Origin: Muricoccus harenae
GTDB taxonomy: Bacteria > Pseudomonadota > Alphaproteobacteria > Acetobacterales > Acetobacteraceae
NCBI RefSeq assembly: GCF_009848505.1
Contig: NZ_WWDL01000012.1
Coordinates: forward strand, 1 to 64,000
Length of the DNA stretch: 64,000 nucleotides
Direction: 5' to 3'
Shown: piece by piece, positions 1 through 9,534 of the stretch
Layout: every line of letters begins with the position of its first letter
Numbering within the stretch: position 1 is the first letter of the stretch
Notes under the pieces: generated by a model
What the model saw: only the letters and a program-made list of their open reading frames with translations
Told to the model about the DNA's origin: nothing
Databases searched by the model: none
Position numbers and translations under genes: made by a program

Positions 1-2
1 CG

Positions 3-293
3 CGCCGCCACCCCCAGCACCTCTGCCTCGACAAGGGCTTCGACTATGACGAGCCGCGCGCCTTGGCCCAGGAGTTCGGCTTCACCTTGCATCTGCGCAC
101 CCGCGGCGAGGAGATCAGGGCCAAGCGGCAGGCCAAAGCCAAGGCCAGACGCTGGGTGGTGGAGCGAACGCACTCCTGGCTCAACCGCTTCCGCTCCATC
201 CTGATCCGATGGACCAAGAAGCCCCCCAACTACCTCGCCCTCCTCCACCTCGCCTGCGGCATCATCTCCTGGCGACATGCCCTACCGAGATAG
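3..293 (+). mobile_element. IS5-type transposase, C-terminal fragment
   Basis: An open frame enters from the left edge and runs 96 codons to a TAG. It reads LDKGFDYDEPR near the start, then a basic stretch and a VVERTHSWLNRFRSILIRW segment, which is the usual C-terminal end of IS5-group DDE transposases, with the last catalytic glutamate in the VVERTHSW region. The N-terminal part lies outside the window, so it cannot be said whether the element is intact. The fragment stops 4 bases before the gatB stop codon on the opposite strand, so the element has inserted right against the 3' end of the gat operon. No terminal inverted repeat is visible between the two genes. Confidence 0.75.
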
Positions 294-297
294 GTTC

Positions 298-1752
298 TTA
301 GCCCGCGTCGAGCTTTGCCTTCAGCACGTCATTCACCAGGGCCGGGTTCCCCTGCCCCTTCATGGCCTTCATCACCTGGCCGACGAACCAGCCGAACAGC
401 GTCGGCTTCTCGCGGTACTGGGCGATCTTGTCAGGATTGGCCGCCAGGATGGCATCCACGGCCGCCTCGATGGCGCCGGTATCCGTCACCTGACGGAGCC
501 CGCGCTCCTCCACGATGGTTCCGGGCGGCTTGCCCGTCTCGGCCATCGCCTCCAGCACCTCCTTCGCCATCTTCCCGGACAAGGTCCTGTCAGCGATCAG
601 GTCCAGCAGCGCGCCGAGATGCTTGGCCGAGATAGGGCTGTCCTCGATCCCTCGCTCCATCTTGTTGAGGATGGCGAAGAAGTCGCCCATCACCCAGTTC
701 GCCGCCACTTTCGGATCGCGCCCGGCCGCAACCTCCTCATAGAAGGCCGCCGTCTCCTTCTCCGCCACCAGCACGGAGGCGTCATAGGCGGAGAGGCCGA
801 ACTCGTTCACGTAGCGGGTGCGGCGGGCATCCGGCAGCTCCGGCAGACCGGCCTTCAGCTCCTCGATCCAGGCAGGATCGATCACCAGCGGCGGCAGGTC
901 CGGATCGGGGAAGTAGCGGTAGTCATGCGCATCCTCCTTGCTCCGCATGGAGCGGGTGACGCCACGCGTGGTGTCGAAGAGCCGCGTCTCCTGATCGACC
1001 GTGCCGCCCGACTCCCACACCTCGATCTGCCGCCGCGCCTCGGCCTCCACCGCCTGCATGACGAAGCGGATGGAGTTGACGTTCTTCACCTCGCAGCGCG
1101 TGCGAAATTCCTCGCCCGCCTTGCGAACGGAGACGTTCACGTCGGCGCGGAGCGAACCCTGCTCCATGTTCCCATCGCAGGTGCCGAGATAGCGCAGGAT
1201 CTGCCGCAGCTTCGTCAGATAAGCGCCAGCCTCCTCCGGAGAGCGCATGTCGGGCTCCGACACGATCTCCATGAGCGCGACGCCAGAGCGGTTGAGGTCG
1301 ATATAGGATTTGCTCGGGTGCTGGTCGTGCAGCGACTTGCCCGCATCCTGCTCCAGATGCAGCCGCGTGATGCCGATCTCCTTCGTGCTGCCATCCGACA
1401 GCTCGACGGTGATCACGCCCGTACCCACGATCGGATGAGCGAACTGGCTGATCTGGTAGCCCTGCGGCAGGTCCGCATAGAAGTAGTTCTTCCGGTCGAA
1501 GCGCGACCAGGGATTCACCTGCGCGTTCAGCCCCAGCCCTGTCCGCACGGCCTGCGCCACGCATTCCCGGTTGATCACCGGCAGCATGCCCGGGAAGCCC
1601 CCATCCACGAAGCTCACCTGGCTGTTCGGCTCCGCGCCGAACTCGGTCGCGGCCCCGCTGAACAGCTTGGCCTTGCTGGTCACCTGGGCATGGACCTCCA
1701 GCCCGATCACCAGCTCCCAGGGGCCGGTCTCGCCCTCGATGGTGTAGCTCAT
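298..1752 (-). CDS. gatB: Asp/Glu-tRNA amidotransferase subunit B (GatB)
   Basis: 484 residues, the normal length for GatB. This subunit of the GatCAB complex phosphorylates the misacylated Glu-tRNA(Gln) or Asp-tRNA(Asn) and accepts ammonia from GatA. The catalytic cradle is recognisable from LEVHAQ near the N-terminus, the [10 protein letters not shown] motif and [16 protein letters not shown], followed by the tail domain that reads tRNA. The start ATG lies inside the end of gatA with a 4-base overlap, so the two are translationally coupled. It is the last gene of the reverse-strand gatC-gatA-gatB operon. Such an operon in an alphaproteobacterium usually means that GlnRS or AsnRS is missing and the indirect pathway is used (established for the family; not testable here). 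Confidence 0.97.
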   Translation of the reverse strand: MSYTIEGETGPWELVIGLEVHAQVTSKAKLFSGAATEFGAEPNSQVSFVDGGFPGMLPVINRECVAQAVRTGLGLNAQVNPWSRFDRKNYFYADLPQGYQISQFAHPIVGTGVITVELSDGSTKEIGITRLHLEQDAGKSLHDQHPSKSYIDLNRSGVALMEIVSEPDMRSPEEAGAYLTKLRQILRYLGTCDGNMEQGSLRADVNVSVRKAGEEFRTRCEVKNVNSIRFVMQAVEAEARRQIEVWESGGTVDQETRLFDTTRGVTRSMRSKEDAHDYRYFPDPDLPPLVIDPAWIEELKAGLPELPDARRTRYVNEFGLSAYDASVLVAEKETAAFYEEVAAGRDPKVAANWVMGDFFAILNKMERGIEDSPISAKHLGALLDLIADRTLSGKMAKEVLEAMAETGKPPGTIVEERGLRQVTDTGAIEAAVDAILAANPDKIAQYREKPTLFGWFVGQVMKAMKGQGNPALVNDVLKAKLDAG

Positions 1753-3230
1753 GCGAAAGCCCTCACCTGCGGCCGCGCCGTCAGATCGGCGGCACGCTCG
1801 ATCGTCGTGCTGACCGCGAACACGGTTTCCTCGTCGAAGTTCCGGCCCAGAACCTGCAGCCCCAGCGGCAGCCCCTGGCGGTCGAAGCCCGCCGGCACCG
1901 TCATGCCCGGAATGCCGGCCAGGTTGGCCGTCACGGTGAAGACGTCGTTCAGATACATCGCCACCGGATCATCCTGCTTCTCCCCCACCGGGAAGGCAGC
2001 CGAAGGCGTCGCCGGCGTCAGGATGGCATCCACCTTGGTGAAGGCTTCGTCGAAGTCGCGCTTGATCAGCGCACGCACCTTCTGCGCCTTCAGGTAATAG
2101 GCATCGTAATAGCCGGCGCTCAGCACATAGGTGCCGATCATGATGCGGCGCTTCACCTCGTTGCCAAAGCCCGCGGCACGGGTGCGCTCATAGAGGTCCT
2201 TCAGATCCTCGCCATCCACACGCGCGCCGTACCGAACGCCGTCATAGCGCGCCAGGTTCGAGGACGCCTCCGCCGGCGCCACGATGTAGTAGGTCGGCAG
2301 CGCGTACTTCGTGTGCGGCAGGGAGATGTCGACGATCTCCGCGCCCTCCCCGCGCAGCCAGTTCAGCCCCTGCTGCCAAAGCGCCTCGATCTCGTCGGGC
2401 ATGCCCTCCAGCCGGTACTCGCGCGGCACGCCGATGCGCAGCCCCTTCACCCCGCGCGCGCAGGCCGCGGCGAAATCGGGCACGGGCAGGTTGGCGGAGG
2501 TACTGTCCTTCGGATCATGGCCGGACATGCTCTCCAGCAGGATCGCGCAATCCTCCACGGTGCGCGCCACCGGGCCCGGTGTGTCGAGCGAGGAGGCGAA
2601 GGCCACTACGCCCCAGCGCGAGCAGCGCCCATAGGTCGGCTTGATGCCCGCGATGCCGCAGAAGGCCGCCGGCTGGCGGATCGAGCCGCCCGTGTCGGTC
2701 GCGGTCGCGCCCAGGGCCAGCCGCGCGGCCACCGCCGCCGCCGAGCCACCGGAGGAACCGCCCGGCACCAGCGTGGTGCCGTCGTCATTCCCGCGCTTCC
2801 AGGGGTTCTCGACCCCTCCGAAGGCCGAAGTGGCATTGGAGGAGCCCATCGCGAACTCATCCAGATTCGCCTTGCCGAGGAAGACCGCGCCGTCCCGTAG
2901 CAGGTTAGCGGTCACGGTGCTCTCATAAGGCGGCACGAACTCGCCGAGGATCCGGCTGGCTGCCGTGGTCCGCACGCCCTGGGTGCAGAACAGGTCCTTG
3001 ATCGCCAGCGGGATGCCTTCGAGCTTCCCGACCAGGCCGTCGGAGCGCCGCTTATCGGAGGCCCGGGCGGCCTCCAGGGCGCGCTCGGCCGTCACGGTGA
3101 CGAAGGCGTTCAGCCGCGGGTTCAGTGCCGCGATGGCATCCAGATGCGCCTGGGTCAGCGCCTCGGAGGTGACGAGGCCCTCGTTCAGCGCCTCAATGGC
3201 GCCGCGGATGGTGAAATCAGTGGGGTTCAT
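1749..3230 (-). CDS. gatA: Asp/Glu-tRNA amidotransferase subunit A (GatA)
   Basis: Amidase-signature enzyme that releases ammonia from glutamine for the transamidation done with GatB. The Ser-cisSer-Lys triad is visible: Lys78 in IPLAIKD, Ser159 in [11 protein letters not shown] and Ser183 in [11 protein letters not shown]. With 493 residues it has the expected length. I start it at the ATG whose A is the last base of the gatC TGA; a GTG three bases further upstream would add one methionine and give a 4-base overlap, so the start is uncertain by one codon. It overlaps gatB by 4 bases. All three subunits of the complex are present and apparently intact. Confidence 0.97.
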   Translation of the reverse strand: MNPTDFTIRGAIEALNEGLVTSEALTQAHLDAIAALNPRLNAFVTVTAERALEAARASDKRRSDGLVGKLEGIPLAIKDLFCTQGVRTTAASRILGEFVPPYESTVTANLLRDGAVFLGKANLDEFAMGSSNATSAFGGVENPWKRGNDDGTTLVPGGSSGGSAAAVAARLALGATATDTGGSIRQPAAFCGIAGIKPTYGRCSRWGVVAFASSLDTPGPVARTVEDCAILLESMSGHDPKDSTSANLPVPDFAAACARGVKGLRIGVPREYRLEGMPDEIEALWQQGLNWLRGEGAEIVDISLPHTKYALPTYYIVAPAEASSNLARYDGVRYGARVDGEDLKDLYERTRAAGFGNEVKRRIMIGTYVLSAGYYDAYYLKAQKVRALIKRDFDEAFTKVDAILTPATPSAAFPVGEKQDDPVAMYLNDVFTVTANLAGIPGMTVPAGFDRQGLPLGLQVLGRNFDEETVFAVSTTIERAADLTARPQVRAFA

Positions 3231-3517
3231 CACTCGACAACCTTCGGAACGGCGAAGAAGGCGCCGGCACGGTCCGGCGCATTGGCAAGCACCGCCTCCG
3301 CCTGGCCACCATCCGTCACCACGTCCTCGCGCATGGGCATGGCCGTGCCCCCGGCGCCGGAGAGCGGCTCCACGCCGGTGGTGTCCACCGACTGCAGCTG
3401 CTCGATCCAGCCCAGGATGCCATTCAGCTCGGCTTGCAGGCGCTGGTCCTCCCCCTCCTCCAGATGGAGCCGGGCGAGGGACGCGACGCGCCTCACGGTC
3501 TTCAGGTCGAGCGACAT
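3230..3517 (-). CDS. gatC: Asp/Glu-tRNA amidotransferase subunit C (GatC)
   Basis: 95 residues, the typical size of GatC, a small belt-like subunit that holds GatA and GatB together. The N-terminal helix carries the family pattern [14 protein letters not shown], and a central [15 protein letters not shown] stretch precedes a proline-rich end. It is the first gene of the operon, so the promoter should lie between it and the divergent lipoprotein gene that begins at 3680, an interval of about 160 bases in which I could not pick a convincing -35/-10 pair. Confidence 0.93.
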   Translation of the reverse strand: MSLDLKTVRRVASLARLHLEEGEDQRLQAELNGILGWIEQLQSVDTTGVEPLSGAGGTAMPMREDVVTDGGQAEAVLANAPDRAGAFFAVPKVVE

Positions 3518-3679
3518 GAACGGAAGGATCCTAAGTCAGGGCTTGTCCAGGGGGAGGAAGCCGCCAGCCCCCCCGAAGTCAAGGGGCGTCACCTTCCGAC
3601 CTGCCCTGCCGACGGGCATTATCGGCGCAGAATGATCAGACCAACGCCTTGCGTCGCAACGCAGCCGGGATGCCCCCGC

Positions 3680-4573
3680 ATGGCCAGCCTCCTCCCGCTC
3701 CTTCTCAGCACGCTCCTGGCCGCCTGCGCTGCCCCCCTGTGCCAGCCGGAGGCGGGGGACAGCCTTCCCGTCACCCTGTCCAGCGGGCTGCCCGTTGTGC
3801 CCGTGGAAACCAATGGCCGCCGCCTGCCCTTCCTGCTCGACACGGGCGCCAGCGTGACCGTCCTCCGTCAGGAGGGTGCCGCGGCGCTCGGCCTTCCCGT
3901 AGACCGGCTACGCGGCACCACCATACGCGGGGTGGGCGGCGACTCTCGCCTGTCCAACGCTTTGCTGGCGCGGATGCAGGTCGGCTCGCGGATGTTGCGG
4001 AACCTCACTCTGCCTGTTTCCCAGCACGGCGATCCGGATCACTTCCGCTTCGCCGGCACGATTGGCGCGGACCTCCTTCGGGTCTCGGCGCTGGAACTGG
4101 ACATCCCCGGATCCCGGATTGCCCTGCACGACGCGCCCGGCTGCGCCACCTCCCCCCCGCCCTGGCCGCTGCAGGCCAGCATCCCGGTCAGGATCCTGCC
4201 CAGCGGGCTGGTACTCATCCCCGCCACCCTGAATGGCCGTGCGACCCACGCCCTTTTCGACACCGGCGCCGCCCGCAGCGTGCTGCGTGCAGACCGCATC
4301 GCTGACTATGGAATTCCGCCTGAGGCCACGCAGGGAAGGCCCGCCGGCTACGCCATCGGCGCCGGGCCCGGCAGGGTGGACTTCCACATCCACCGGGGCA
4401 CGACCCTGGAGATCGGCGGGGAAACCATCGCGGACATGCCGATCGTGCTTTCCTCCCTTCCCCCGACCCTGCCCGTGGACCTGGTGATCGGCCAGGACTA
4501 CATCGGGGCGCGGCGCCTCTGGTTGTCCTATGCCGGGCGACGCCTGGATGTCGCGGCAAGCGCAGGACGCTGA
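3680..4573 (+). CDS. Putative lipoprotein with two retropepsin-like aspartyl protease domains
   Basis: 297 residues from the ATG I chose, which gives a short signal peptide ending in a lipobox (LLSTLLAAC), so a lipid-anchored envelope protein is likely. Two consecutive retropepsin-like domains follow, each with an active-site motif: DTGAS in the first (FLLDTGASVTVLR) and DTGAA in the second (LFDTGAARSVLR). Retropepsins usually dimerise to bring two Asp residues together; two domains in one chain suggests an internally dimeric enzyme. An upstream ATG at 3632 would add 16 residues before the hydrophobic core. Substrate unknown. It is divergent from gatC and lies just upstream of ruvX, with which it may be co-transcribed (4-base gap). 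Confidence 0.7.
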   Translation: MASLLPLLLSTLLAACAAPLCQPEAGDSLPVTLSSGLPVVPVETNGRRLPFLLDTGASVTVLRQEGAAALGLPVDRLRGTTIRGVGGDSRLSNALLARMQVGSRMLRNLTLPVSQHGDPDHFRFAGTIGADLLRVSALELDIPGSRIALHDAPGCATSPPPWPLQASIPVRILPSGLVLIPATLNGRATHALFDTGAARSVLRADRIADYGIPPEATQGRPAGYAIGAGPGRVDFHIHRGTTLEIGGETIADMPIVLSSLPPTLPVDLVIGQDYIGARRLWLSYAGRRLDVAASAGR

Positions 4574-4577
4574 GGCC

Positions 4578-5069
4578 ATGCCCATCACCCCCCTCCCGTC
4601 TCTGCGCGCCGCCCTGCCCCGCCATGCGCGGCTGATCGGGCTGGACCCCGGCAGCAAGACCATCGGCATCGCCCTCTCGGACGTGCTGCTGATGCTGGCC
4701 ACCCCTTATGCCGGCCTTCCCCGGGCCAAGCTGGCCGCCAATGCCGCCGAAATCCGCCGCATTGCGGAGAAGGAGGGCGCCGCCGGCCTGGTCTGCGGCC
4801 TGCCGCTGGGTATGGACGGCTCCTTCGGTCCCGCCGCCCAGGCGGCGAAGGACTGGGCCATGGCCTTGTCGGACGCCACCGGCCTGCCCGTGGCGCTCTG
4901 GGACGAGCGCCTTTCCTCCTCGGCGGTGAACCGCATGATGATCGAGGCCGACCTTAGCCGCGCCAAGCGCGCCAAGGCCGTGGACGCGGCCGCCGCGGCC
5001 TACATGCTCCAGGCGGCACTGGATGCGACCCGTCCCGCAGCGGATCAGCCCGGCGGCTTTTCCATGTAA
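4578..5069 (+). CDS. ruvX: Putative pre-16S rRNA nuclease (RuvX/YqgF)
   Basis: 163 residues with an RNase H-like fold: LIGLDPGSKTIGIALSD gives the first catalytic aspartate, VCGLPLGMDGS the second strand motif, and LWDERLSS and the late KAVDAAAAAYMLQ segment complete the family pattern. In the family it takes part in maturation of the 16S rRNA 5' end. The ATG at 4578 sits 4 bases after the upstream lipoprotein stop. Its last 25 bases overlap the 3' end of the convergent acetyltransferase gene, leaving no room for a terminator. Confidence 0.9.
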   Translation: MPITPLPSLRAALPRHARLIGLDPGSKTIGIALSDVLLMLATPYAGLPRAKLAANAAEIRRIAEKEGAAGLVCGLPLGMDGSFGPAAQAAKDWAMALSDATGLPVALWDERLSSSAVNRMMIEADLSRAKRAKAVDAAAAAYMLQAALDATRPAADQPGGFSM

Positions 5070-5533
5070 TGGGCCTCCGGGTCGTAGCGCCGCAGCACCG
5101 CCTCCAGCGCCGGCTCCGGCACCACCCCGAAGCCCTGGCGACGCCAGAATCCCTGCGTCCCGCCGAGCGCGACGAGCGCCATGGGCAGCCTGCCCGCCGT
5201 CGCGGCGAGCTGCCGAATCGCCTCGCCCCCCGCCCCCGTGCCCCGCGCCGCCGGAAGCAGGGCGATATCATGCAGGTAGAGCACCTCGGCGCTCCGGGGC
5301 AGCGTGCCCAGTAGCGTGTTGAGCGCCGGCGGACGTTTCCGGTGCCAGGGATGGGCCAAGACATAGCCCGCCGGCAGCCCACCGATCTCCAGCATCAGGC
5401 AGCCGGAAGGTGCCAGACGCAGGCGCTCGGCGAAGACCGCATCCGATTCCGGATGGGCGGGATGCACCGCCGCTGCGATGGCCGAGACGGCCGGCAGATC
5501 CGCCCCCCGCATCGGCCGCCATCCCCAGGCCAC
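5045..5533 (-). CDS. GNAT-family N-acetyltransferase
   Basis: About 162 residues. The segment [18 protein letters not shown] looks like strand 1 and helix 1 of a GNAT fold. A central [19 protein letters not shown] carries the acetyl-CoA pyrophosphate loop (R/Q-x-x-G-x-G/A type) and [11 protein letters not shown] is the usual C-terminal strand-helix. The GTG at 5533 is preferred because the next ATG (5512) would cut into the first strand. The substrate cannot be told from the sequence. It runs convergent to ruvX (25-base overlap of 3' ends) and divergent from pyrB. Confidence 0.75.
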   Translation of the reverse strand: MAWGWRPMRGADLPAVSAIAAAVHPAHPESDAVFAERLRLAPSGCLMLEIGGLPAGYVLAHPWHRKRPPALNTLLGTLPRSAEVLYLHDIALLPAARGTGAGGEAIRQLAATAGRLPMALVALGGTQGFWRRQGFGVVPEPALEAVLRRYDPEAHYMEKPPG

Positions 5534-5626
5534 CGCAGCCAGCGCCTTCCCTGGCAACCCCGCCTCCCCTACACAGCCCATGGCGCGACTCCGCGCCGCC
5601 CGTTCCTGTCCGCCGCGCGAGGCCCC

Positions 5627-6565
5627 ATGCCCCTCTATCCGCACCGGCACCTCCTCGCGCTGCAAGGGCTCGAGCCTCCCTACATCGCCGAGCTGCTGGA
5701 CCTCGCCGAGTCCTACGCCCTGCTGAACCGCGGCGGAAAGACGCAGCGGGACGTGCTGCGCGGCCTCACCCTCATCAACCTGTTCTTCGAGGACAGCACC
5801 CGCACCCGCACCAGCTTCGAGCTGGCTGGCAAGCGGCTGGGCGCGGATGTGATCAACATGTCCGTCTCCACCTCCTCTGTGAACAAGGGCGAGACGCTGC
5901 TCGACACAGCCTCGACCCTCAACGCGATGAAGACGGACCTGCTGGTGATCCGCCACGCCCAGTCAGGCGCCCCGGCCCTGCTCTCCCAGAAGGTGGAGGC
6001 CGGCGTCATCAATGCCGGCGACGGTACGCATGAGCACCCGACCCAGGCCCTGCTGGATGCCCTGACCATCCGCCGCCACAAGGGCAGCCTGGACAACCTG
6101 ACCGTCGCCATCTGCGGCGACGTGCTGCACAGCCGGGTCGCCCGCAGCAACATCCACTTGCTGCTGGCGATGAACTGCCGCGTCCGAGTGGTCGGCCCAC
6201 CCACGCTGATCCCGGCAGAGGTGGAGGAGTTGGGCGTCGAGGTCTTCCACGACATGAAGGCCGGGCTGAAGGACGCCGACGTGGTGATGATGCTGCGTCT
6301 CCAGAAAGAGCGCATGGCCGGCGGCCTCGTCCCCTCCGCCCGCGAGTTCTTCCGCTTCTACGGGCTGGACGCCGCCAAGCTGCGCCATGCCAAGCCCGAC
6401 GCCATCGTCATGCATCCTGGCCCGATGAACCGGGGCGTCGAGATCGACAGCGCCGTGGCGGACGATCCCACCCGCAGCGTGATCGGCGAGCAGGTGGAGA
6501 TGGGCGTCGCCGTCCGCATGGCCGTGCTCGATGTGCTGGCGCAGAACCGGCGGCGGAACAGCTGA
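5627..6565 (+). CDS. pyrB: Aspartate carbamoyltransferase catalytic chain
   Basis: 312 residues. Condenses carbamoyl phosphate with aspartate in the committed step of pyrimidine synthesis. The carbamoyl-phosphate loop [14 protein letters not shown], the [11 protein letters not shown] motif and the late [11 protein letters not shown] are all present. The ATG at 5627 is chosen because it gives the standard N-terminus ([11 protein letters not shown]). The stop codon shares one base with the next ATG, so pyrB and the dihydroorotase-like gene are translated as a pair. In bacteria with this arrangement the second protein often assembles with PyrB (known for Pseudomonas PyrC'); here that is inferred from gene order and from the lost active site of the neighbour. 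Confidence 0.96.
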   Translation: MPLYPHRHLLALQGLEPPYIAELLDLAESYALLNRGGKTQRDVLRGLTLINLFFEDSTRTRTSFELAGKRLGADVINMSVSTSSVNKGETLLDTASTLNAMKTDLLVIRHAQSGAPALLSQKVEAGVINAGDGTHEHPTQALLDALTIRRHKGSLDNLTVAICGDVLHSRVARSNIHLLLAMNCRVRVVGPPTLIPAEVEELGVEVFHDMKAGLKDADVVMMLRLQKERMAGGLVPSAREFFRFYGLDAAKLRHAKPDAIVMHPGPMNRGVEIDSAVADDPTRSVIGEQVEMGVAVRMAVLDVLAQNRRRNS

Positions 6566-7833
6566 TGACCCTGATCCTCAACAATGCCCGCCTGATCTGC
6601 CCGGCCACGGGGCGGGACTCTCCCGGCAGCATCCTGGTCGAGAAGGGGCTGATCGCCTCCCTGGACGGCACCGGCGCGCCCGAGGGCGCCACGGTGGTGG
6701 ATTGCGGCGGCGCGATCCTCGCACCGGGGCTGATCGACCTCCGCGCCTCGCTCGGCGAGCCCGGCCATGAGCATCGCGAGACCATCGAATCCGCCGCCGA
6801 GGCGGCGGCGGCGGGCGGCATCACCACCCTCTGCGCCCTGCCGGACAGCGACCCGGCGCTCGACGAGCCGGCCACGCTGCAATTCATGCTCCGCCGGGGC
6901 GAGATCACCGGCAGCCTCTCCATCCTCCCCTATGGCGCCGCCACCCGCGGATGCGCCGGGAAGGAGATGACGGAGTTCGGCCTGCTGCGGGAGGCCGGCG
7001 CCATCGCCTTCACAGACGGCACCCGCGCCATTGCCGATGCGCGAACCATGCGCCTCGCCCTCTCCTACGCCCGGGCCTTCGGCAGCTTCGTCGTGCAGCA
7101 CCCCGAGGAACCGTCCCTCACCCGCAACGCGGCCGCGACCGAGGGCGAGATGGCTACCCGCATGGGCCTCCCCGCCGCCCCCGCCGCCGCCGAGGCCATG
7201 ATGGTGGCGCGCGATATCGCCCTCGCCCGCCTCACGCGCGGCCATGTGCATTTCGCCCATGTCTCGACTGGCGCCGCGCTGGACCTCATCCGCGCCGCCA
7301 AGTCCGAAGGGCTGCGCGTCACCTGCGACACCGCGCCCCCCTATTTCGACCTGAACGAGACGGCGATCGGTGACTTCCGCACCTATGCCAAGCTCTCCCC
7401 GCCCTTGCGGCGGGAGGCGGACCGGAAGGCCGTTGTCGCCGCGCTGGCCGATGGTACGATCGACGCCGTCGCCTCCGACCATCAGCCGCGGGACGCCGAT
7501 GACAAGCGCGTGCCTTTCGCCCAGGCCGAAGCCGGCGGCGCCGGGCTGGCGACGCTGCTCGGCGTCACCCTGGCCCAGTTCCATTCCGGCGCGCTGTCCA
7601 TGACGCGCGCCCTGGAGCTGCTCACCGCCGGTCCGGCGAAGCTGCTGGGGCTGGAATCCGGCCGCCTCGCCGCCGGCGCCCCGGCCGATCTCGTTCTGTT
7701 CAGCCCCGACCGCGCCTGGAAGGTCGAGGCCGGGCGACTGCCCGGCAAGGCGCAGAACTCGCCCTTCGATGGGCGGGCGCTGGAAGGCCGGGTGCTTGGC
7801 ACCTGGAAGGCCGGGAAGCGCGTTTTCGGATGA
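6565..7833 (+). CDS. Dihydroorotase-like protein without the HxH metal motif
   Basis: 422 residues with the overall plan of a class I dihydroorotase: N-terminal beta domain, APGLID entry into the barrel, FAHVST, SDHQPRD and a C-terminal NSPFDGRALEGRV. Where active enzymes have PGxIDxHxHxREPG, this one reads PGLIDLRASLGEPG, so both zinc-binding histidines are replaced (Arg60 and Ser62). The final ASDHxPH histidine is also changed (SDHQPRD). It is therefore probably not catalytic and may serve as a structural partner of PyrB, as described for pseudo-dihydroorotases in Pseudomonas. An active pyrC should exist elsewhere. Annotation pipelines will likely name it dihydroorotase. Overlaps pyrB by one base and plsY by 4. 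Confidence 0.85.
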   Translation: MTLILNNARLICPATGRDSPGSILVEKGLIASLDGTGAPEGATVVDCGGAILAPGLIDLRASLGEPGHEHRETIESAAEAAAAGGITTLCALPDSDPALDEPATLQFMLRRGEITGSLSILPYGAATRGCAGKEMTEFGLLREAGAIAFTDGTRAIADARTMRLALSYARAFGSFVVQHPEEPSLTRNAAATEGEMATRMGLPAAPAAAEAMMVARDIALARLTRGHVHFAHVSTGAALDLIRAAKSEGLRVTCDTAPPYFDLNETAIGDFRTYAKLSPPLRREADRKAVVAALADGTIDAVASDHQPRDADDKRVPFAQAEAGGAGLATLLGVTLAQFHSGALSMTRALELLTAGPAKLLGLESGRLAAGAPADLVLFSPDRAWKVEAGRLPGKAQNSPFDGRALEGRVLGTWKAGKRVFG

Positions 7834-8414
7834 CCGCCGCCTATGCCGCCATCCTGGGGCTGCTGCTCGGCTCCATCCCCTTCGGGCTGATCCTCACCCG
7901 CGCGGCCGGGCTGGGGGACATCCGTGCCATCGGCTCCGGCAATATCGGCGCCACCAACGTCCTGCGGACCGGCAATAAGAAGCTCGCCGCGGCCACCCTG
8001 GCCCTGGATTTCCTCAAGGGCGCGGCGGCGGTCTGGCTGGCCGCCGCGCTGTTCGGCCCGGAGGCGGGCGGGATCGCCGCCATCGGTGCCGTGCTCGGCC
8101 ATTGCCATCCGCCCTGGCTGGCCTTCCGCGGTGGCAAGGGGGTGGCGACGGCGCTCGGCGTGTTCCTGGCCCTTGCCTGGCCCGTCTTCGTGGCCGCCGG
8201 CCTTACCTGGCTCGCCATGGCGAAGATCTCGAAGATTTCCTCCGCCAGTGCCCTCACCGGCATGGCCATGGCGGCGCTGGTCGCCGTTCTTTGGGGTGGC
8301 TGGCCGTTCTTCTGGCCGGTGGCGGTGATCGTGATCTACGTCTTCATCCGCCACCACGCGAATATCCGCCGCCTCATCTCGGGCACCGAGCCCCGCATCG
8401 GCCAGGGCAAGTAG
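7830..8414 (+). CDS. plsY: Glycerol-3-phosphate acyltransferase (PlsY)
   Basis: 194 residues, polytopic inner-membrane enzyme that transfers an acyl group from acyl-phosphate to glycerol 3-phosphate, making lysophosphatidic acid. Three cytoplasmic motifs of the family are present: GSIPFG near residue 15, GSGNIGATNVLR around 35, and FRGGKGVAT near 95. Starts in an ATGA overlap with the dihydroorotase-like gene. Its acyl-phosphate donor is made by PlsX, which is encoded at 56621-57679 in the same window but in a separate operon. Confidence 0.93.
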   Translation: MTAAYAAILGLLLGSIPFGLILTRAAGLGDIRAIGSGNIGATNVLRTGNKKLAAATLALDFLKGAAAVWLAAALFGPEAGGIAAIGAVLGHCHPPWLAFRGGKGVATALGVFLALAWPVFVAAGLTWLAMAKISKISSASALTGMAMAALVAVLWGGWPFFWPVAVIVIYVFIRHHANIRRLISGTEPRIGQGK

Positions 8415-9524
8415 TGAGCCCGGCCGAATCCCTCGCCCGCCTGCGATTGGCACGCACCGAGGGGATCGGCCCACAAAATTTCCGCCGGCTGATGGCGCGC
8501 CACGGCAGCGCGGCCCTGGCCTTGCTCGCCATTGCGTCGGACCGGACCGCCGCTTTACCGCGCCCGAGCCCGGCAGCGTGGAGCGCGAGCATGACGCCAT
8601 CTTGGCCATGGGCGGCCAATGGATCCATCTAGGCGCCCCGGACTACCCGCCACTCCTCGCTTCGATCGAGGACGCGCCCCCGGTCCTGGCCGCCCTCGGC
8701 GACGCCACGCTTCTGCCCAGCCGGCAGGTAGCCCTCGTCGGCGCCCGCAACGCCTCCGCCGGCGGCCGGCGCATCGCCGAGGACATCGCGGAGGCCCTGG
8801 CGGAGGCCGGCGTCACCGTGACCTCCGGCCTCGCCAGGGGTATCGATGCCGCGGCCCATCGGGGGGCACTGCGCTGCGGCCGCACCATCGCTGTCATACC
8901 TGGCGGGCTGGACGTGGCCTATCCGCCCGAGAACCGGGAGCTGCAGGACCGCATCGCCGAGCGGGGCCTCGTCCTGGCCGAGGCCCCGCTCGGCACCGCC
9001 CCGCTGGCGCGCCATTTCCCCCGCCGGAACCGGATCGTCGCCGGCCTGTCCCTTGGCGTCGTGGTGGTGGAGGCGGCGCCGCGCTCCGGCACCCTCATCA
9101 CCGCCAGGCTCGGGGCCGAGGCCGGGCGAGAGATCCATGCGGTGCCTGGCAGCCCGCTGGACCCACGCTGCCAGGGCTCCAACGACGTGCTCCGCCAAGG
9201 CGCACACTTCTGTGAACGCGCCTCCGACGTGCTGAAAACCCTGCCCGCGACCGCCGAGGCGATACCGGTCTTCCGCCCTCGCCCCTCGCGCGTGCGGTCG
9301 TACCCGCGCCCGCGACGCGCGAGGAATCAACGGCTTCCGACCTCCTCTCACTGATCGGCGCCGACCCGTTGGCTGTTGACGAGGTCCTTCGGCGCTGCCA
9401 CCTCTCCCCGCCAAATGCCCGTGCCGCGCTTCTGGAGCTGGAGCTGGAGGGCTTGATCGAGGCGCTGCCCGGAAACCGTGTCGTGCGGTCCGGCATTCGG
9501 CGCGCAGAGGAATTGGAGGGCTAG
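8414..9524 (+). pseudogene. dprA: dprA (DNA processing protein A) interrupted by two frameshifts
   Basis: Three reading frames together rebuild a DprA. From the GTG at 8414 the first frame gives the N-terminal helical domain (LARTEGIGPQNFRRL) and ends at 8632. The second frame, in use from about 8540 to about 9260, gives the Rossmann-like core with VALVGARNAS, SGLARGIDAAAHRGAL and PRRNRIVAGLS. The third frame, readable from about 9280, gives the winged-helix end (SLIGADPLAVDEV to a TAG at 9524). Each switch amounts to one missing base (or two extra). DprA loads RecA on incoming DNA in transformation. Both breaks are the same kind, so sequencing error is possible; if real, the gene is inactive. 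It follows plsY with a TAGTG overlap and precedes topA. Confidence 0.85.
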
Positions 9525-9534
9525 CAGGCCCGTA

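Noticed and set aside
277-2097. Long open frame of 606 codons on the plus strand over gatB/gatA
   Set aside because: Arg/His/Leu-rich text without family pattern, exactly opposite conserved genes; typical GC-rich shadow frame.
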